From the NCBI GenBank assembly GCA_002420305.1, contig DIHT01000117.1:1-7943 (forward strand): a stretch of 7,943 bases of DNA, read 5' to 3'. Within the stretch, counting starts at the first letter, position 1. Each line of letters opens with the position of its first letter. Of this stretch, positions 6,121 through 7,943 are shown one piece after another. The position numbers were made by a program, and so were the translations under genes. Origin of the DNA: Akkermansiaceae bacterium UBA5689. GTDB lineage: Bacteria; Verrucomicrobiota; Verrucomicrobiia; Verrucomicrobiales; Akkermansiaceae. Under the pieces are notes generated by a model. The model ran no database searches. It was not told where the DNA came from and worked only from the letters and a program-made list of their open reading frames with translations.

Positions 6121-7596
6121 TCAGTTAAGTTTGGAGTCGAGCTTTTCCCCGAGTTCCCGAACGCGGTCCGGGAATGCCTCGGCGATGTTTTTTGTCTCCC
6201 CGGGATCGGCTTCATGGTCATAAAGTTCGATATGGGAGACCTTGCCACTGCGGGAATGGCGAATCAGGCGGAAGCGATTGGTGCGGATCGTCTCGGCCCC
6301 ACCCCTATAGGAAATGGCCGTTCGTGCTGGAGCGGCGGGATTATCCAGATAGGGCCGCAGAGACGTTCCTGCCAGCCCTTTGGGCGGTTGTAAGCCTGAC
6401 AGGTCGCAGAGTGTTGGAAAGATGTCCACGGTTTCCACGATGGCTGGAGAGGTCTTGCCCCGGCCAGTTTTCATCCGGGGGTCTACGACGATGAGGGGAG
6501 AGCGAAGAGATTCTTCAAAGAGGGAGTGCTTGCCCCAGATAGCGTGTTCCCCAAGGTGCCAGCCATGGTCACCCCAGAGCAGAATAATGGTTTGATCGGC
6601 CTTTCCCTGCTTCTCAAGACCCGCGATCAGGCGCCCCACAAGCGCATCCGCATAAGAGACACATCCGGCATAATGTTTGCGAACCGTATCCGCAAAAGCG
6701 TGGTCACTCCGAGGATCGCGTTTCCACCGGTTGTACTTCATGAACTCCCCACTTCCATGCCAGGTTGTCTTTCCCGACGGTTTGGCCGCGTGCGGGATCG
6801 CGGGCAGGGAAACATCGTCGTAAAGCTTCACATAACGAGCCGGAGCTCCAAATGGAAGATGCGGGCGAAGGAATCCAACTGCCAGGAAGAAGGGCTTCTT
6901 TTCCCCAGATAGCTGCTCTAATTGGGTGAGCGCTTCTTCAATAGTAGGCCCATCCGGATAGGTGCTGTCGTCACCGTCGAAGGCCTGGACCACGTCCATT
7001 TCTTTCGCATTGCCTCGGATCTCTCCGTTTGCCTGCCCGTGCATCAGCCCACGAGGGTGTTGCCATGGTCCGCTCGGGCAGAGGTGCCGGGTCCACGCTC
7101 CCGGCATTTCTGGTTTGCTATCATCGTTCCAATCTTTACCTCCCCGGCCTCCGGGATGGTGAGAGACTTTTCCCACCGAAACCGTGGTGTAGCCGTTGCG
7201 GCGGAACCAGGCGGGCATGTTGTTGGTGCGAATCGTTTCGTTGTTCCCCTGGCGGAATAGTGCTCCATTATCTCGTGGTCCGTATCTACCAGTGAGCAGG
7301 GTGTAGCGGGAGGCTCCGCAGGTGGGGGCTTGAACGTAGTGCCGGGTGAAGGCCCTCCCTTTCCGAGCGATGGCATCAATATTGGGGGAGTGGATATACT
7401 CAGCACCGAAGCATTTGAGCTCAGGGCGGAGGTCATCGATACAGATGAGCAGGACGTTGGGGCGCTCGGGGGCCGCAATCAGGGGCACTGTGAAAAGAAG
7501 AGCGAGCAGGCCATGGCAGCTGAAGACCGAAAGAGGCCGCTTTTTCAAGTGAGAATTAAAATTGGGAGCGTCCATCGAACTGAGGCATGATTTCAT
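6121..7596 (-). CDS. Exported iduronate-2-sulfatase-like sulfatase with a CGASR active site
   Basis: The 491-residue product is an S1 sulfatase. A long n-region (1-20, ending LKKR) precedes a hydrophobic segment (21-41) ending in AA, a Sec signal peptide. ATG 7596 makes an ATGA overlap with the upstream stop; ATG 7575 (Met8) is an alternative that would give a more typical n-region. PNVLLICIDD (46-55) holds metal ligands Asp54 and Asp55. The signature is CGASRYTLLTG (93-103): Cys93 and Arg97 are kept, but the Pro of C-x-P-S-R is Ala95. VGK (141-143), WGDHG (341-345) and Lys356 complete the site. FFLAVGFLRPHLPFG (236-250) is typical of iduronate-2-sulfatase relatives. It resembles the downstream neighbour in family but differs widely in sequence, suggesting two steps or two linkages on one substrate. 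The order in the operon is hydrolase, this gene, second sulfatase. Confidence 0.94.
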   Translation of the reverse strand: MKSCLSSMDAPNFNSHLKKRPLSVFSCHGLLALLFTVPLIAAPERPNVLLICIDDLRPELKCFGAEYIHSPNIDAIARKGRAFTRHYVQAPTCGASRYTLLTGRYGPRDNGALFRQGNNETIRTNNMPAWFRRNGYTTVSVGKVSHHPGGRGGKDWNDDSKPEMPGAWTRHLCPSGPWQHPRGLMHGQANGEIRGNAKEMDVVQAFDGDDSTYPDGPTIEEALTQLEQLSGEKKPFFLAVGFLRPHLPFGAPARYVKLYDDVSLPAIPHAAKPSGKTTWHGSGEFMKYNRWKRDPRSDHAFADTVRKHYAGCVSYADALVGRLIAGLEKQGKADQTIILLWGDHGWHLGEHAIWGKHSLFEESLRSPLIVVDPRMKTGRGKTSPAIVETVDIFPTLCDLSGLQPPKGLAGTSLRPYLDNPAAPARTAISYRGGAETIRTNRFRLIRHSRSGKVSHIELYDHEADPGETKNIAEAFPDRVRELGEKLDSKLN

Positions 7597-7943
7597 TTCA
7601 TAAACAGGGGCACAAGGTGTTCCAGTATCGCTTGCAGTGGTAGGCCGATCTTCCCCTTGTTATGGGCGGTAGCTACGGCCACGATATTTAATGCGGGAAA
7701 GGCAGCCATATACTGCCCGCCCGCGCCTATTCCACTTACCATATGGACACGTCGCCCAGCCGCTTTCTTGTGTCGGTTGTGGAAGTGGTAAAAATATCCT
7801 TCTCCCTCTTGCTTGTTCATAACGAGCTTTAGGTAATCAGCGGAGAGGAGCTGTTGGTTGCCATACCTGCCTCCTTGAATGAGCATGATGCCAAATTTCA
7901 ATAAAGAGCGCGCGGTGAAGCTGCTGCCTGCTCCGCATTTGGG
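7593..7943 (-). CDS. Serine beta-lactamase-like hydrolase, C-terminal part, cut by the window edge
   Basis: The frame is open from the right edge to a TGA at 7595-7593, giving the last 116 residues. It matches the C-terminal end of class C beta-lactamase/penicillin-binding-protein-like serine hydrolases: GAGSSFTARSLLKFG at 4-18 of the fragment, a loop with GGRYGNQQLLS at about 24-34, then MVSGIGAGGQYMAAFPALN at about 68-86, which is the family's terminal strand block (G-x-GGQ-x-x-x-x-P). The nucleophile motif S-x-x-K and the Y-x-N motif would lie outside the window. Members cleave esters or peptides, often in the periplasm; many are found beside sulfatase and glycoside hydrolase genes and most have no assigned substrate. 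Its stop overlaps the next gene's ATG as ATGA, indicating one transcript. A TTG at 7901 is internal, not the start, because homologous sequence continues upstream of it. Confidence 0.82.
   Translation of the reverse strand, partial: PKCGAGSSFTARSLLKFGIMLIQGGRYGNQQLLSADYLKLVMNKQEGEGYFYHFHNRHKKAAGRRVHMVSGIGAGGQYMAAFPALNIVAVATAHNKGKIGLPLQAILEHLVPLFMK

Noticed and set aside
5911..6393. Plus-strand open frame spanning the junction of the two minus-strand sulfatase genes
   Set aside because: It runs antisense to conserved sulfatase motifs in both genes and has no family features of its own.

Overview
The window looks like chromosomal DNA of a polysaccharide-degrading bacterium, most likely from the Planctomycetota-Verrucomicrobiota group. 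That is an inference. It rests on three exported sulfatases within 8 kb, moderately high G+C content, poorly conserved Shine-Dalgarno sequences, and a giant sugar kinase/nucleotidyltransferase fusion of a kind I associate with that group. There are six protein genes, two of them cut by the window edges. I see no RNA genes, insertion sequences, CRISPR arrays or phage genes, and no stretch over 300 bases without a gene.

Layout: (1) 1-428, minus strand, the N-terminal part of an exported sulfatase running off the left edge. (2) 429-532, a short divergent intergenic region holding a near-perfect operator-like palindrome (456-476). (3) 533-1393 and 1378-4590, plus strand, an overlapping two-gene unit. 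The first gene is a GalU-like nucleotidyltransferase whose sugar-nucleotide signature loop has been lost. The second is a 1070-residue protein joining an uncharacterised N-terminal domain, a fucokinase-like GHMP kinase and a eukaryotic-type UDP-sugar pyrophosphorylase (UDPGP family). (4) 4597-7943, minus strand and convergent with the previous unit (6-base gap), a compact operon read right to left: the C-terminal part of a serine beta-lactamase-like hydrolase, then two exported iduronate-2-sulfatase-like sulfatases.

Working model (inference): the sulfatases remove sulfate esters from a sulfated polysaccharide outside the cytoplasm. The kinase-pyrophosphorylase fusion could turn a free monosaccharide into a sugar-1-phosphate and then a UDP-sugar (or other NDP-sugar) in the cytoplasm. 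The two parts lie on opposite strands and need not be co-regulated, so this link is only positional.

The most interesting item is the pair at 533-4590. A catalytically eroded GalU homologue overlaps a reading frame for a kinase-pyrophosphorylase fusion whose domain order is the reverse of the known Fkp (fucokinase/GDP-fucose pyrophosphorylase) arrangement, and whose kinase and pyrophosphorylase loops are themselves non-canonical.
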